DNA of 64,000 bases from Euleptes europaea (lineage: Eukaryota > Chordata > Lepidosauria > Squamata > Sphaerodactylidae), in the NCBI RefSeq assembly GCF_029931775.1, contig NC_079325.1, forward strand, positions 51,754,286 to 51,818,285. The letters are read 5' to 3'. A program made the position numbers and the translations under genes. Shown piece by piece: positions 10,691 to 20,692 of the stretch; positions within the stretch are counted from its first letter, which is position 1, and each line of letters starts with the position of its first letter. The notes under the pieces were generated by a model, which saw nothing but the letters and a program-made list of their open reading frames with translations, ran no database searches and was not told the DNA's origin.

Positions 10691-11290
10691 GCTATAACAG
10701 TAAAGCAATTTAATACCTTTTATTGGGACCGAGCCATTTTCTGGAGAACGTAAAATCTGGCACGCCGTTCAATATTATTTTGGTTGGTCCTAATAATAGG
10801 TATGACGTAGCTTTTGCACTTTGCTGAGGATCAACGCAGCTACCGGCAGATTTTAAATCGGTTGACAATTTCAAACGTCTTTCTTGACAGCAAAGAGGTG
10901 GTGACATTCTGCATTGTCGACCTTAACTCACGAACCATACAAGTCACATTTCAGCACCCCCTCACTCACTATTCTTTATCCCTTTGATCTTTAAAAAAAA
11001 CTCCACTAGCTCTTTTAACAAAAATTTTAACAAAAATTAAAAGTCGTGCTGCTTCGTCTGACGTTCTTAAGTCTTCCTCATGCCATTTTGCACGGGCACT
11101 AGTGCCTATTAAACAAGTAGAAAAGTCAACAGGGATGTGAGGTCGATGACGTTTGCGATAATGGGGAAAGGCTTTTCCTCTTGAATTCTGCCTCCCATAC
11201 AAGTGTCAGGCCTTTGCCTTTTTTTGCTGGAGCAAAGGCTCTTGACATGAGTCAGGCCAGGTTCTGGCCACACGTCAAGTCCTTGGTTCT
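10630..11290. promoter_or_regulatory. Cluster of CRE-like motifs upstream of AK8
   Basis: Besides the full site at 10535, TGACGT or its complement occurs at 10634-10639, 10803-10808, 11059-11064, 11147-11152 and 11272-11277. CpG-containing 6-mers are rare outside islands in vertebrate DNA, so six in 750 bp is more than expected. A forkhead-like TGTTTACC follows at about 11398. That these are functional CREB/CREM sites is inference. Confidence 0.4.
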
Positions 11291-11628
11291 CATGCCTATG
11301 AACGTCTGTGTACAGTTCCGCTCATCCTGTTTTCTGAAACTGCGGTAATGTTTAGTCTGTCTTCCTGGGAACCGCTTATCTCGGGGTTGCCTAGTGATGT
11401 TTACCTTTTCAGTCGGTAGTGTCTTAAGCATGTAACCTGCCTGTGTTCACCATTACTAGCTCAGCCGAAACTCTACTCCCAAGAAAACACACACTCAGGA
11501 TCATGGAAGCTTTAGGATTATAATTTTTAAAACAAAGCTTTTAGGACAGACTTGGTTTGGGACAGCAGGCCTTTTTCTACTGGGTTTCCATCCATTTTGT
11601 GCCAATTACAGATGAAGGCTGATCCAGG
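10690..11628. other. AK8 upstream flank
   Basis: Unique DNA holding the CRE-like cluster. No exon or repeat recognised. Confidence 0.4.
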
Positions 11629-12083
11629 ATCATAGATCATAGAATCATAGAGTGGATGACCAGGGTCATCTAGTCCAACCCCCTGCATAATGCAGGAAAT
11701 TCACAACTACCTCCCCCACATCCCCAGTGACCCCCCTCCATCCCCAGAAGATGGCCAAGATGCCACCCCTCTCATGATCTGCCTAAGGTCATAGAATCAG
11801 CATTGCTGACAGATAGCCATCTAGCCTCTGCTTAAAAACCTCCAGGGAAGGAGAGTCCACCACCTCCCAAGGAAGCCTGTTCCACTGACGAACCGCTCTG
11901 TTAGAAAGTTCTTTGTAATGTTTAGATGGAAACTCTTTTTATTTAATTTCAACCCGTTTGTTCTGGTTCGACCTTCTGGAGCAACAGAAAACAATTTGGC
12001 ACCATCCTCTCTGTGACAGCCCTTCAAGTACTTGAAGATGGTTATCGTATCACCTCTCAGTCTTCTCTCCAAGCAGGGTAGTG
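11629..12083 (-). mobile_element. CR1 LINE 3' end, third subfamily
   Basis: Minus-strand ORF2 remnant (DGAKLFSVAPEGRTRTNGLK, then NFLTERFVSGTGF) with a 3'UTR ending ATGATCTATGATCC. Lies between the AK8 promoter and the second CpG island. Confidence 0.7.
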
Positions 12084-12532
12084 GGGGGGAGGGGGGGAGA
12101 CCCATGATTTTTGTGTGTGAAAGATCTCCAGTTGATTCCCTGACAGTAATGTGTAGTTAAAAGGAGGGAAAGACCTTTCTTTGCCTAAAGTCAACCAAAC
12201 TAGCCAGTATTGGACCAAGACAGCTTCATTGATCCATGGTTTTAACTTGTTACACACTTATGCCTGTGTTCTGTAGTTTTTGCTCTTTAATTAACTTCCT
12301 TGAGTTTGCAGAGGTATAAATGTTTTAAATAAATAAATAAACCAGCAGACTGCTCTAGAACAGCTATACAAATGCTAAGGATTTTTTTCTGGCTGAGGTT
12401 TTGGGCTTTCAGCAATTCTGTGGCAGGCTGAAATCATATTGGTGAATATTTCCTAGTGCTGTAGTCTCTTTCCCCCTTGCTCCCATCCTAAACATCTAGC
12501 CTATACTATAAATTCTGTAAAGCACCTGGCAT

Positions 12533-13110
12533 GCAGCTTGGTATCACTACCACCAACAGCTCTGAATCTCTACTGCTGTATACCTGTTTCCAAAGAAAAA
12601 GATTCTGTGGACTTCTTCATGATGGGAAAGAAAAATATCAGTTCTCCTTCAGTGCATGTGAATGGATGAAAAAGGGATTCTAACAAATCTACAGTTACTG
12701 CAGGGAGAAGGAGCCCTGGACAAGGCAAGCTTCACCCACAGCCTGGATTTCTGACAGTCACAGCAGCCATTCACAGTCCAGAATCTAGGGTTGCCAACTG
12801 CAGGTTGGGAAATCCTGGAGATTTGGGGGTGGAGCCTGGGGAGAACCTTGGTAAGGTATAGTGCCATAGAGACCACCCTGAAAAGCAGTCCTTTTCTTCA
12901 GGGGAATTGATCTTGTTAGTCTTGAAAGAGTGTGGGGAAATTCTTAGCATTAAGAAATAAGTGACCCACTTTCCATGTTAGTTGGGTTACTTACTCAAAG
13001 AACCGATATCCTGCTTTCCCATCATGAAGAAGTCCACAGACTCTTTTTCATGGGAAACGGGTATACAGCAGCAGAGACTCAGAGCTGTTCATGGTGGTGA
13101 TGCCAAGCTG
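12533..13110. repeat. Inverted repeat with about 114-bp arms
   Basis: 12533-12646 and 12996-13110 are inverted copies at roughly 85-90% identity (GTGGACTTCTTCATGATGGG in one, its complement in the other). The centre contains a truncated MITE. Origin unknown. Confidence 0.55.
12786..12915 (-). mobile_element. hAT-type MITE, truncated
   Basis: TAGGGTTGCCAACTGCAGG to CAGGGGAATTGATCTTG; lies between the arms of the inverted repeat at 12533-13110. Confidence 0.5.
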
Positions 13111-13550
13111 GAGAGCTTGTTAGTCTCCGAGAGATCGCCAGGCCTCACCTGGAGGTTAGCAACCCTTCCAGAAACCCAGGGGCGAGGTGGGGTCGGGGCG
13201 CTTGCAGCTCTGTTTCTTGCACCCAGCCTCTCCCTTGCCTCCCAGAAAGCAGCAACTACGTTGCACGGTCAGACCCAGTTCACACAACCCTAATCCCTAC
13301 CCCCCAGGAAAAAAACCCATTGCCCCCCAGGCTTGGAGAAAGAATATAACAGATAAAAAGAAGTATTTCTACACACAACGCATAGTTAAAGTCTGGAACT
13401 CCCTGCCCCAGGATGTGGTGATGGCTGCCAACTTGGAAGGCTTTAAGAGGGGAGTGGACATGTTCATGGAGGACAAGGCTATCCATGGCTGCTAGTCAAA
13501 ATGGATGCTAGTCACAATGCATACCTATTCTCTCCAGTATCAGAGGAGCA

Positions 13551-13740
13551 GGAAAAGTTGAGGGCAGCAGGAAAAGAGGAAGACCCAACAAGAGATGGAT
13601 TGACTCAATAAAGGAAGCCACAGCCTTCAATTTGCAAGATCTGAGCAAGGCTGTCAAAGATAGGACATTTTGGAGGACTTTCATTCATAGGGTCGCCATG
13701 AGTCAGAAGCGACTTGACGGCACTTAACACACACACACAC
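13551..13740 (+). mobile_element. Bov-B LINE 3' end
   Basis: Last part of Bov-B ORF2 (GRPNKRWIDSIKEA, then TFWRTFIHRVAMS-like) ending in an ACACAC tail. Flanked by the 12-bp duplication ATCAGAGGAGCA at 13539-13550 and 13741-13752. Inserted in the CR1 3'UTR. Confidence 0.75.
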
Positions 13741-13763
13741 ATCAGAGGAGCATGCCTATTATA

Positions 13764-13925
13764 GTGAGTGTGTGACTAACAGAGGTGGTTTGCCATTGCC
13801 TTCCTCTGCACAGCAACCCTGGTATTCCTTGGTGGTCTCCCATCCAAATACTAACCAGGGCTGACCCTGCTTAAGCTTCTGAGATCTGACGAGATCAGGC
13901 TAGCCTGGGCCATCCAGGTCAGGGC
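13764..13925 (-). mobile_element. 5S-rRNA-derived SINE inside CR1
   Basis: The minus strand carries a 5S-like head (about 13925-13830) with recognisable internal promoter parts: box C (GGATGGGAGACCACC) and an A-box-like AGCTTAAGCAGGGTC. An unrelated tail with GGCAATGGCAAACCACC follows. Flanked by a 10-bp duplication, GCCTATTATA, at 13754-13763 and 13926-13935. It is a retrotransposed copy, not a 5S gene. Confidence 0.72.
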
Positions 13926-14221
13926 GCCTATTATATTAGGGGCTGTGAAACACAGGATGCTGCAGTTGTCTTGTTTGTGGGCTTCCCAGAGGCACCTGGT
14001 TGGCCACTGTGTGAACAGACTGCAGGACTTGATGGGCCTCGGTCTGATCCAGCAAGGCTTTCCTTATGTTTTTATGTTCTTATGGGTCTAAGAGGGGGGC
14101 AGTAGATGACAATAGAGCAGAGTTCAGTTTTAAAGTTCTCGGAGCAAAGCGAGGCATTTGGACAGAGTGTGGACAGGACTGCTCCCTTGGATGTCCACAG
14201 AGGAGGAGGAGGAGGAGGAGA

Positions 14222-14700
14222 AGAGTTGGTTTTTATATGCCGACTTTCTCTACCACATAATTCACAGTGGGTCGCCGTGTTAGTCTGTCTGCAGTAGTAG
14301 AAAAGGGCAAGAGTCCAGTAGCCCCTTAAAGACTAACAAGAATATTTTCTGGCAGGGTGTGAGCTTTCGTGAGCCACAGCTTCCTTTTTATCTGCAGGAG
14401 TAGAAAAGGGCCAGAGTCCAGTAGCCCCTTCAAGACTAACAAGAATATTTTCTGGCAGGGTAGGAGCTTTCGTGAGCGTGGCTCACGAAAGCTCCTACCC
14501 TGCCAGAAAATACTGGTATAAAATCTTGTTACTGGACTCTTGCCCTTTTCTTCTACCACTTAAGGCAGAATCAAACCGGCTTACAATCACCTTCCCCTCC
14601 CCACAAGGAGGGGAACAAGACACCCTGTAAGGCAGGTGGGGCTGAGAGAGCGGTGACGAGAGAGAGCGGTGAACTGTCAGGCAGGTGGGGCTGAGAGAGC
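14222..14700 (-). mobile_element. tRNA-SINE family A, split by Penelope-like insertion
   Basis: 14222-14256 and 14560-14660 are the 3' part of one minus SINE, interrupted by the element at 14257-14551. The head is missing; the SINE ends close to the second CpG island. Confidence 0.65.
14257..14551. mobile_element. Penelope-like insertion, family 2, head to head
   Basis: Inserted in a tRNA-SINE, flanked by TCTACCAC at 14249-14256 and 14552-14559. Starts ATAATTCACAGTGGGT like the copy at 15171. Contains two units in one direction and a third inverted. The junction at about 14470-14504 is a near-perfect palindrome (GAGCTTTCGTGAGC, GTG, then the complement) that falls inside the ribozyme hairpin. 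Confidence 0.6.
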
Positions 14701-15074
14701 GGTGACGAGCCCTAGGTTCGCGCTTAGCACTGCGCTAGGCCGCCTCTGCACGTGGACGTTCCACGGACTCCCCCCCTCCCGCTGCCGCGCGGCCACGCCC
14801 CTTCGGAGCCGCGAGGGTGGGGGGAGTGACTCCCCAGCAAGCGCGCGCAGGCGCGAGGCCCTTCTTCCGCGAGGGGAGGCGAGGCGAGGGGAGGGGAGGG
14901 AGCGGCCCCGCCGCCGTTGCCCGGGGAGACGGCCGGTAACAATGGCCCCGCCTGCTGCCTCGGGCTGGGCCAGGCGCGCGTGGGCCGGCGGCCGGGCCGG
15001 GGGCTGCGAGTGGCGGGCGGCAGTTGCGGTGAGCAGCTCCACGGACATGCAGGATCGGGAAAGGGAGAACTCAG
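14690..15074 (+). promoter_or_regulatory. SPACA9: CpG island and probable SPACA9 first exon (5'UTR)
   Basis: Dense CpG island ending in a good plus-strand donor (AACTCAG then GTGAGG at 15075). It lies upstream of SPACA9 coding exon 1 in the right orientation and has no other visible partner. An ATG at 15047 starts a short frame (MQDRERENS), and one at 14942 is in the same frame. If joined to the acceptor before 22994, that frame runs past the SPACA9 ATG in another frame and ends near 23040, so it would act as an upstream ORF. The start of transcription is unknown. An unrelated transcript remains possible. Confidence 0.5.
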
Positions 15075-15170
15075 GTGAGGGCCAGAGCAGAGGAGAGCGG
15101 GGGTCGGCCGGGCGGGCCTACCTCGCAGGGCTGATGTGGAGGCTGGAGAAAGAATATCACAGATAAAAAG

Positions 15171-15471
15171 ACAATTCACAGTGGGTAGCCGTGTGAGTCT
15201 GTCTGCAGGAGTAGAAAAGGGCAAGAGTCCAGTAGCCCCTTAAAGGCTAGCAAGAATATTTTCTGGCAGGGTGTGAGCTTTCGTGAGGCACAGCTCACTT
15301 CTTCAGACGGTAGAAAAGGGCGAGAGCCCAGTAGCACCTTAAAGACTAACAAGAATATTTTCTGGCAGGGCTTGAGCTTTCGTGAGCCACAGCTCACGAA
15401 AGCTCATACCCTGCCTGAAAATATTCTTTAGTCTTTAAGGTGCTACTGGACTCTTGCCCTTTTCTACTAGT
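15171..15471. mobile_element. Penelope-like insertion, family 2, inside CR1
   Basis: Flanked by the 12-bp duplication ACAGATAAAAAG at 15159-15170 and 15472-15483, inside a CR1 fragment. Two direct units followed by an inverted one; the inversion lies at 15380-15410 within the hairpin. A complete hammerhead-like core is readable on the minus strand at 15306-15275. Confidence 0.62.
15275..15306 (-). ncRNA. Hammerhead-ribozyme-like motif, family 2
   Basis: Minus-strand CTGAAGA (15306-15300), stem II GTGAG/CTCAC, GAAA, then GCTC (through 15275) with C in the cleavage position. Stem III would be the palindrome AGCT. Same architecture as the motif at 9724 but with a different palindrome. Confidence 0.5.
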
Positions 15472-16032
15472 ACAGATAAAAAGGAAGCTTTTCTTCACGC
15501 AGTGTATTGTTAAACGGCGGAACTCCCTGCCCCAGGATGTGGTGATGGCTGCCTACTTGGAACTGCCCTATGAGGAGCGGTTAAAACGCTTAGGGCTGTT
15601 TCGCTTGGAAAAGAAGGCGGTTCAGGTCCATAAAATGGTGCCTGGTTTGGAGAGAGTGGACAGGGAGGAGCTTTTCTCCCGCTCTCACGATACCAGAACG
15701 CGGGGTCATCTGCTGAAGCTGGCGAGGGAGAGATTCAAAACTGATAAAAAGAAGTATTTCTTCACACAACACAATGGTCAATTGTGGAACTCCCTGCCCC
15801 AGGATGTGGTGATGGCTGCTGATCCAGCATGGCTTTTCTTACGTTCTTAATATCGCACAAGTGCGTGGAACACACTCTCCTAAACAAACAAACTTTAGCA
15901 AGCTTAAATCCCATCTTTCGGGAAGAGCCCGATAGAAATCCAAACTATGCCAAATAGTTGCACCATCCGACCATAATAAGCACTATCTGACCATGGACCT
16001 CAAATTCCTGCCCATTAAAAGGGAAGAATTTG

Positions 16033-16120
16033 ACGGGCAGGTTGGTGTAATGGTTAGAGCATCTACTTGGGCATGGTAGGTTCAAACCCACACTCATTAG
16101 GTCACCTTCAGCCAGTCACG
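16033..16120 (+). mobile_element. tRNA-SINE head fragment
   Basis: GGTTGGTGTAATGGTTAGAG and GTAGGTTCAAACCC give A- and B-box-like motifs; the body is lost after CAGCCAGTCACGCC. Confidence 0.45.
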
Positions 16121-16301
16121 CCCACTGGGGATAAAAATTGGGCCGATGCTTTCTGGATCAGCCCAGGGTCGCCCAGGATCAAACAGTGGCCGGCCAGGAG
16201 CTCCCTGAACTTCCCAAGTAGCCCCGCCTGGTAGTTCAGACAGCTGCCCTCATTTAATTGATGGGTTTGCCTAATCCATTAAAAGCATTTCCGATCGCTG
16301 T

Positions 16302-16524
16302 TGGGTTGCCAACTCCAGATTGGGAGTTATCTGGAGATTTTGGAGGTGGAGCCTGGGGAGGGTTTGGGGAGAGGAGGGGACAGAAGGGCCCTCAGTGGGG
16401 TATAATACCACACAGTCCACCCTCCAAAGCGGCCATTTTCTCCAGGGGAACTGATCTCTGTCATCTGGAGATCAGCTGTAATTCCAGAAGATCTCCAGGC
16501 TTTGCCCTGAGGTTGACAGCCCTA
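16302..16524 (-). mobile_element. hAT-type MITE
   Basis: TGGGTTGCCAACTCCAG to GTTGACAGCCCTA. No duplication seen. Confidence 0.55.
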
Positions 16525-16946
16525 CACTGAAATGACTCCCCACAACTAACAGAACAACATATTTTAAATGTTTTTTCTTTCTTTCTAATAATACATATTT
16601 ATTAAAAGAGCAGCTGCCAGGCCGCATCTCACAGTCTGGCCGTTTTGTCTGCAAAAGACAAGGACCACTTCACATCACCGGTTAACAAGGAAAGCAATTC
16701 CTGGTACAGGACAAATGTATGGAGGAACGTACAATAATATATCTTGCTGTGGTGTTCTGTCCCCATGTATCTGTAGCACATGAAACGCTCCTCTGGAGGT
16801 GGGCACAACACACACACGGGGATATTACATCCATTTGGGGGAGCCATTGCGTAGGAAGATTTCCCCCTGACATTTGTATCACGTCCAAGCCTGGGAAAAG
16901 AACTCACAGAAAACTCCCTTTCCAGATTTGGACCTTGATCGTAGTA

Positions 16947-17240
16947 GAGCCCCATGGCGCAGAGTGGTAAGCTGCAATACTGCAGTCAAATTTTCTGCTC
17001 ATGACCTGAGTTCGATCCCGATGGAAGTCAGTTTCAGGTAGCTGGCTCAAGGTAGCCTTCCTTCCTTCCGAGGTTGGTGAAATGAGTACCCAGCTTGCTA
17101 GGGGTACAGTGTAGACGACTGGGGAAGGCAATGGTAAACCAACCCGTAAAACATAGTCTGCCTAGTAAACAACGTGATGTGATGTCACCCCATGGGTCAA
17201 TAATGACCAGGTGCTTGCACAGGGGACTACCTTTACCAAG
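16947..17240 (+). mobile_element. tRNA-SINE, family B
   Basis: Head GCCCCATGGCGCAGAGTGG and B box GAGTTCGATCCC; body CGAGGTTGGTGAAATGAGTA; 3' part CCATGGGTCAATAATGACC. A second tRNA-derived family distinct from family A. Confidence 0.68.
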
Positions 17241-17588
17241 TAGTAGTTCAACAGACGGAGGTCCTATTACACGAAGTGGACTTTGGACCATACCAGCAGC
17301 CCATTTCACCTTTCTATCCCATCTCCTCTTCCTCTTGGCTATAGATCCTGGTTGTTTCTTGGATTCAAGCCTGCAGTGGGGTGGAGGGGGCATGGGAAAG
17401 GCACAATTGGTGCTTAACACTCCCGTGCCTGTCATTTTCTCTCAGTCCCACCTCCTACCCTGGGCTGGATTAAGTCATCCTGAGCGCCTCATGTTTAAGA
17501 GGCCCCATTGCATTAACAAAAGGGATCATTTAGTAATTTTTAGTAAATGTTTTCTGTTTAGAGGCCCCTTACCATTTGAGACCCTAAG

Positions 17589-17885
17589 CAAGGTTCCCCC
17601 CCTATGGTGCCCATGGGTGTCACAGCGCCCACCAGTACTTCCTCTGGCGCCTGTAGAGCTTTCCAGAAAGTGGGCAGGCCCACTGTAAGACAGGACTTAT
17701 TGGCTGCCCTCATTCAAATAAAAGGGTTTTCCACAGGAAGATCAGGAGGACTGCAAGCATCTGAGCTTTCCTCAGTCAGCTTGTGGTTCTGTTTTCCCTT
17801 AAGGCTTTCCTTCTTCTCAGGAGGTATGAGGAGGGCAGTGCTTTCACTCATGGTGTATAATGATCTTTCCATTCACTTTCAAAGC
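17589..17885. mobile_element. hAT-like MITE relic
   Basis: GGTTCCCCCCCTATGGTGCC and GTGGGCAGGCCCACTG resemble the copy at 21770; ends decayed. Confidence 0.35.
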
Positions 17886-17992
17886 ACTTTGAAATGATCT
17901 TACTGGCCATTTATGCTTGGTTATTAGCCACGCGATCCCCGTGGAACTGCCCTGAGTCTTCTTTTGAGTTATTCATGATTTTCCTCCTCCTT

Positions 17993-18295
17993 CCGGCGTG
18001 GTGTAGTGGTTAAGAGCGTTGGTTTGGAACAGCGGACTCTGATCTGAAGAACCGGGTTTGATTCCCTGTTCTTCCACATGAGCGGCAGAGGCTAATCTGG
18101 TGAACTGGATTTTTCCCCCCACTCCACATGAAGCCAGTTGGGTGACCTTGGGCTAGTCACACTCTCTCAGCCCCACCTACCTCACAGGGTGTCGATTGCG
18201 GGAAGGGGAAGGGAAGGTGACTATAAGCTGGTTTGATTCTCCCTTAAGTGGTAGAGAAAGTTGGCATATAAAAACCAACTCTTCTTCTGGGGGCA
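17993..18295 (+). mobile_element. tRNA-SINE family A
   Basis: Full plus copy from GGCGTGGTGTAGTGGTTAAG to CCAACTCTTCTTC. Inserted in a longer MITE whose halves continue on both sides. Confidence 0.72.
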
Positions 18296-18810
18296 CTTTG
18301 CGGCTGCCCTGCACTTGTCCCGTGGTTTCAGGAACTCATTTTAGCACGAGTTTAAATTTTGCCTCGATCCCAAAGCAAAGCTAATCGAGGCACTTTCCAT
18401 GAATAGTCTTAGCTTCGGGTTTTCTCTTCCCCTGTTCATTCTCGCTTGTTCCGCTCTCATCTAAGCCCTCCCAGAGAAGCCATTTTTGTCAAGAGTGTAA
18501 AGATCTCAGGAAGGGAGCTGGCTCCCCCCTCCACTCCATAGGCGTCCTCTCAGGACAGTTTCAGCAGCATGTTAACATCTCCAGAACTGAGAAAATCAAA
18601 TGAAAGAATCCCACTGCTTGCCTGGTGGGGGGCTGGTGATGTATGGATAGGCTGCTGGGCTGGTGAGGCAGCGGCGGTGGCAGCCATGGGGCGGGAAGTC
18701 TCTGGCGGGAAGCTGCAGTAGGTTTTTTGTTTTACTGTGCTGTTTTAACAATAAAATGCTTAATATTAATAAATTAAGTGTTTTATTGCTAGAACAGCAC
18801 TGTATAAAAA

Positions 18811-19104
18811 AAGGTAAAGGTCCCCCGTGCAAGCACTGGGTCATTCCTGACCCATGGGGTGACGTCACATCCTGACATTTACTAGGCAGATTTTGTTTGT
18901 GGGGTGGTTTGCCAGTGCCTTCCCCTGTCATCTTCCCTTTACCCCCGCAAGCTGGGTACTCATTTGACCGACCTCGGAAGGATGGAAGACCGAGTCAACC
19001 TTGAGCCAGCTACCTGAAGCCAACTTCCGTCGGGATCGAACTCAGGTCATGAGCAGAGCTTGGACTGCAGTACTGCAGCTTACCACTCTGTGCCACGGGG
19101 TTCC
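18811..19104 (-). mobile_element. tRNA-SINE, family B
   Basis: Minus copy from AAGGTAAAGGTCCCCCGTGC to CACTCTGTGCCACGGGGTTC. Lies inside the long MITE at 17.9-19.5 kb. Confidence 0.68.
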
Positions 19105-19545
19105 TGTAAACAAACAAAAAAACCCAACTGCTGTGGCTCCCCACTGGAGACTTCCCACCCCATGGCCACCGCCGCTGCCTGTTCCCCCCTGTCTCATAGG
19201 CATCCTCTCTAGTGTTCAGGAGCCAACAAGGGAGTTAGGCAACCACTACCGCGGCTTGTGACCTGCCAGCCGTCAGCTACCTTTGGTAGCCAGTTAAACA
19301 GAGTAGTGTTTTCAGTCAGCAGGAACTCTGACAGTCCGCATTTTCATGGTGATGTCTTCATTTATGGAATTTACTCCTGCCACTCCTGGTATTTCTTTGA
19401 GGCAATAGGGCTTTGAGCATTCGGAGCAGAAAACCGTGCGTCTGCTGAGCAGCAAACCCTCTAAAGCATAAACGGCCAATGTGTGAAAAGGCAAGACCCA
19501 CCTGCCAGCAATCACTAAAGTGCATTGAAAGCCCTGTCTATCACA

Positions 19546-20592
19546 GCCACTTGGTCTTTAGAAACCAAGGTGGTGAAGCTTCCTGTGGTTCGCTGATTAA
19601 GCTTGTCTGCCGATTAAGCTTCTGTTAAAAGCTCAGGAGCAGAAGCTGTTAAGAAGTTGGCAACCTTGGCTCTGCCCAAACCTTTTTAAAACCTGCCACA
19701 TCCATAGAACCCAACAAATCCTAGTGCTGCGCTCCATCTACCTCTGTGCCATCTGTGCCAGAGCTATGCTCAAAGACACCACCAGTGTGGTATAGTGGTT
19801 ACGAGGGGTGGACTCTAATCTGGAGAACCGGGTTTCCCCACTCCTCCACATGAGTGGCGGATGCTCATCTGGTGAACCAGGTTGTTTCCCCCGCTCCTCC
19901 ACATGAGCAGCAGACTGTAATCTGGGGTTTGATTCCCTGCTTCTCCACATGAACAGTGGACTCTAACCTGGTGTTTATTTCCCCACTCCTCCACATGAGT
20001 TGCTGACTTTAATCTGGTGAATTGGGTTTGATTCCCAACTCCTACATATGAAGCCTGCTGGGTGACCTGGAGCTAGTCACAGTTCTCTCCAAACTCTCTC
20101 AGCCCCACCTACCTCACAAGGGATCTTATGGGGAGAGGGAGGGTGACTGTAAGCTGATTTGAGACCCCTTGATGGTAAGAGAAAATCAGGGTATAAAAAC
20201 CAGCTCTTCTTCTTCATCTCTGGTAAGTCTCCCAGTCGGCCACTAGCAAGCAGAGGTTAACAGCCACCCTTGGGCCTCCTCAGTCCACTTCCCATCAAGC
20301 TAGTCCTCGTTTAAGGGGAGGGAGGACATTTTAAGCCGCTTGGGCCACTGTCTTTACGCGAGCCGAGAGAAGACGTTCCTCCCTCCGGTCTTTTCACAGC
20401 GTCACGGTTGATGCATGGCTCCATTATGTTTACAATAGACCCACTAGGGTTTATGGTGTCTGATTGTCAGTGGTCCCTTCAGAGTTGTCTACCTGTTTCT
20501 GCAGCATCATTACAACTGCATTGACTTACCGTTTGGGGCTCGGGGACCGCACACTCATAACGTGATATATCTTCCTCTCTTGTTCGCTCACT
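19546..20592. other. SPACA9 upstream region
   Basis: Besides the expanded SINE (19785-20215), 20216-20592 looks unique, with no exon seen. Confidence 0.35.
19785..20215 (+). mobile_element. tRNA-SINE family A, internally expanded
   Basis: Starts CACCAGTGTGGTATAGTGG. The ACATGAG/CTCATCTGGTGAACC stretch is repeated four or five times before the normal 3' part (GTGACTGTAAGCTG to CCAGCTCTTCTTC). The expansion makes it about 120 bp longer than its relatives. Confidence 0.65.
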
Positions 20593-20692
20593 CTGCCTTT
20601 AAAATATATATATATATATAGATAGATAGATAGATAGATAGATATAGATATATAGATATAGATATATAGATATATATAGATATATATAGAGC
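20593..20692. repeat. TA/GATA microsatellite
   Basis: About 100 bp of (TA)n, then (GATA)n and mixed GATATA units. Confidence 0.9.

Larger units (their letters stand above)
13323..14093 (+). mobile_element. CR1 LINE 3' end, hosting two later insertions
   Basis: ORF2 C-terminal remnant (KKYFYTQRIVKVWNSLPQDV) and 3'UTR ending in CTTATGTTTTTATGTTCTTATG. Interrupted by a Bov-B piece (13551-13740) and a 5S-SINE (13764-13925), each with its own target duplication. 5' truncated. Confidence 0.75.
15137..15850 (+). mobile_element. CR1 LINE fragments (split and tandem)
   Basis: One CR1 end (15137-15170 plus 15484-15560) is split by a Penelope-like insertion. A second begins near 15560 (YEERLKRLGLFRLEKKAVQ, then NSLPQDVVMAA) and runs to about 15850. 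They lie just downstream of the CpG island. Confidence 0.65.
17870..19545. mobile_element. Long MITE, GGGTGCTTT family, interrupted by SINEs
   Basis: Left part 17870-17992 and 18296-18480 (CACTTTCCATGAATAGTC) matches the inside of the copy at 34.9 kb. A right part near 19300-19545 carries AAAGTGCATTGAAAGCCC. SINEs at 17993-18295 and 18811-19104 were inserted later. Confidence 0.45.

Noticed and set aside
13825-13925. 5S rRNA gene
   Set aside because: The similarity is partial, joined to a tail, flanked by a target duplication and repeated elsewhere, so it is a SINE.
14669-15224. Long open frames on both strands of the CpG island (165, 123 and 166 codons)
   Set aside because: GC-rich DNA gives few stops by chance. 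The Arg/Pro/Gly-rich translations are low complexity. Only the donor at 15075 is taken as evidence of an exon.
17993-18070. tRNA gene candidates (A and B boxes at this and about fifteen other places)
   Set aside because: Each box pair belongs to a SINE with a shared body and tail; no cloverleaf with an intact acceptor stem is apparent.
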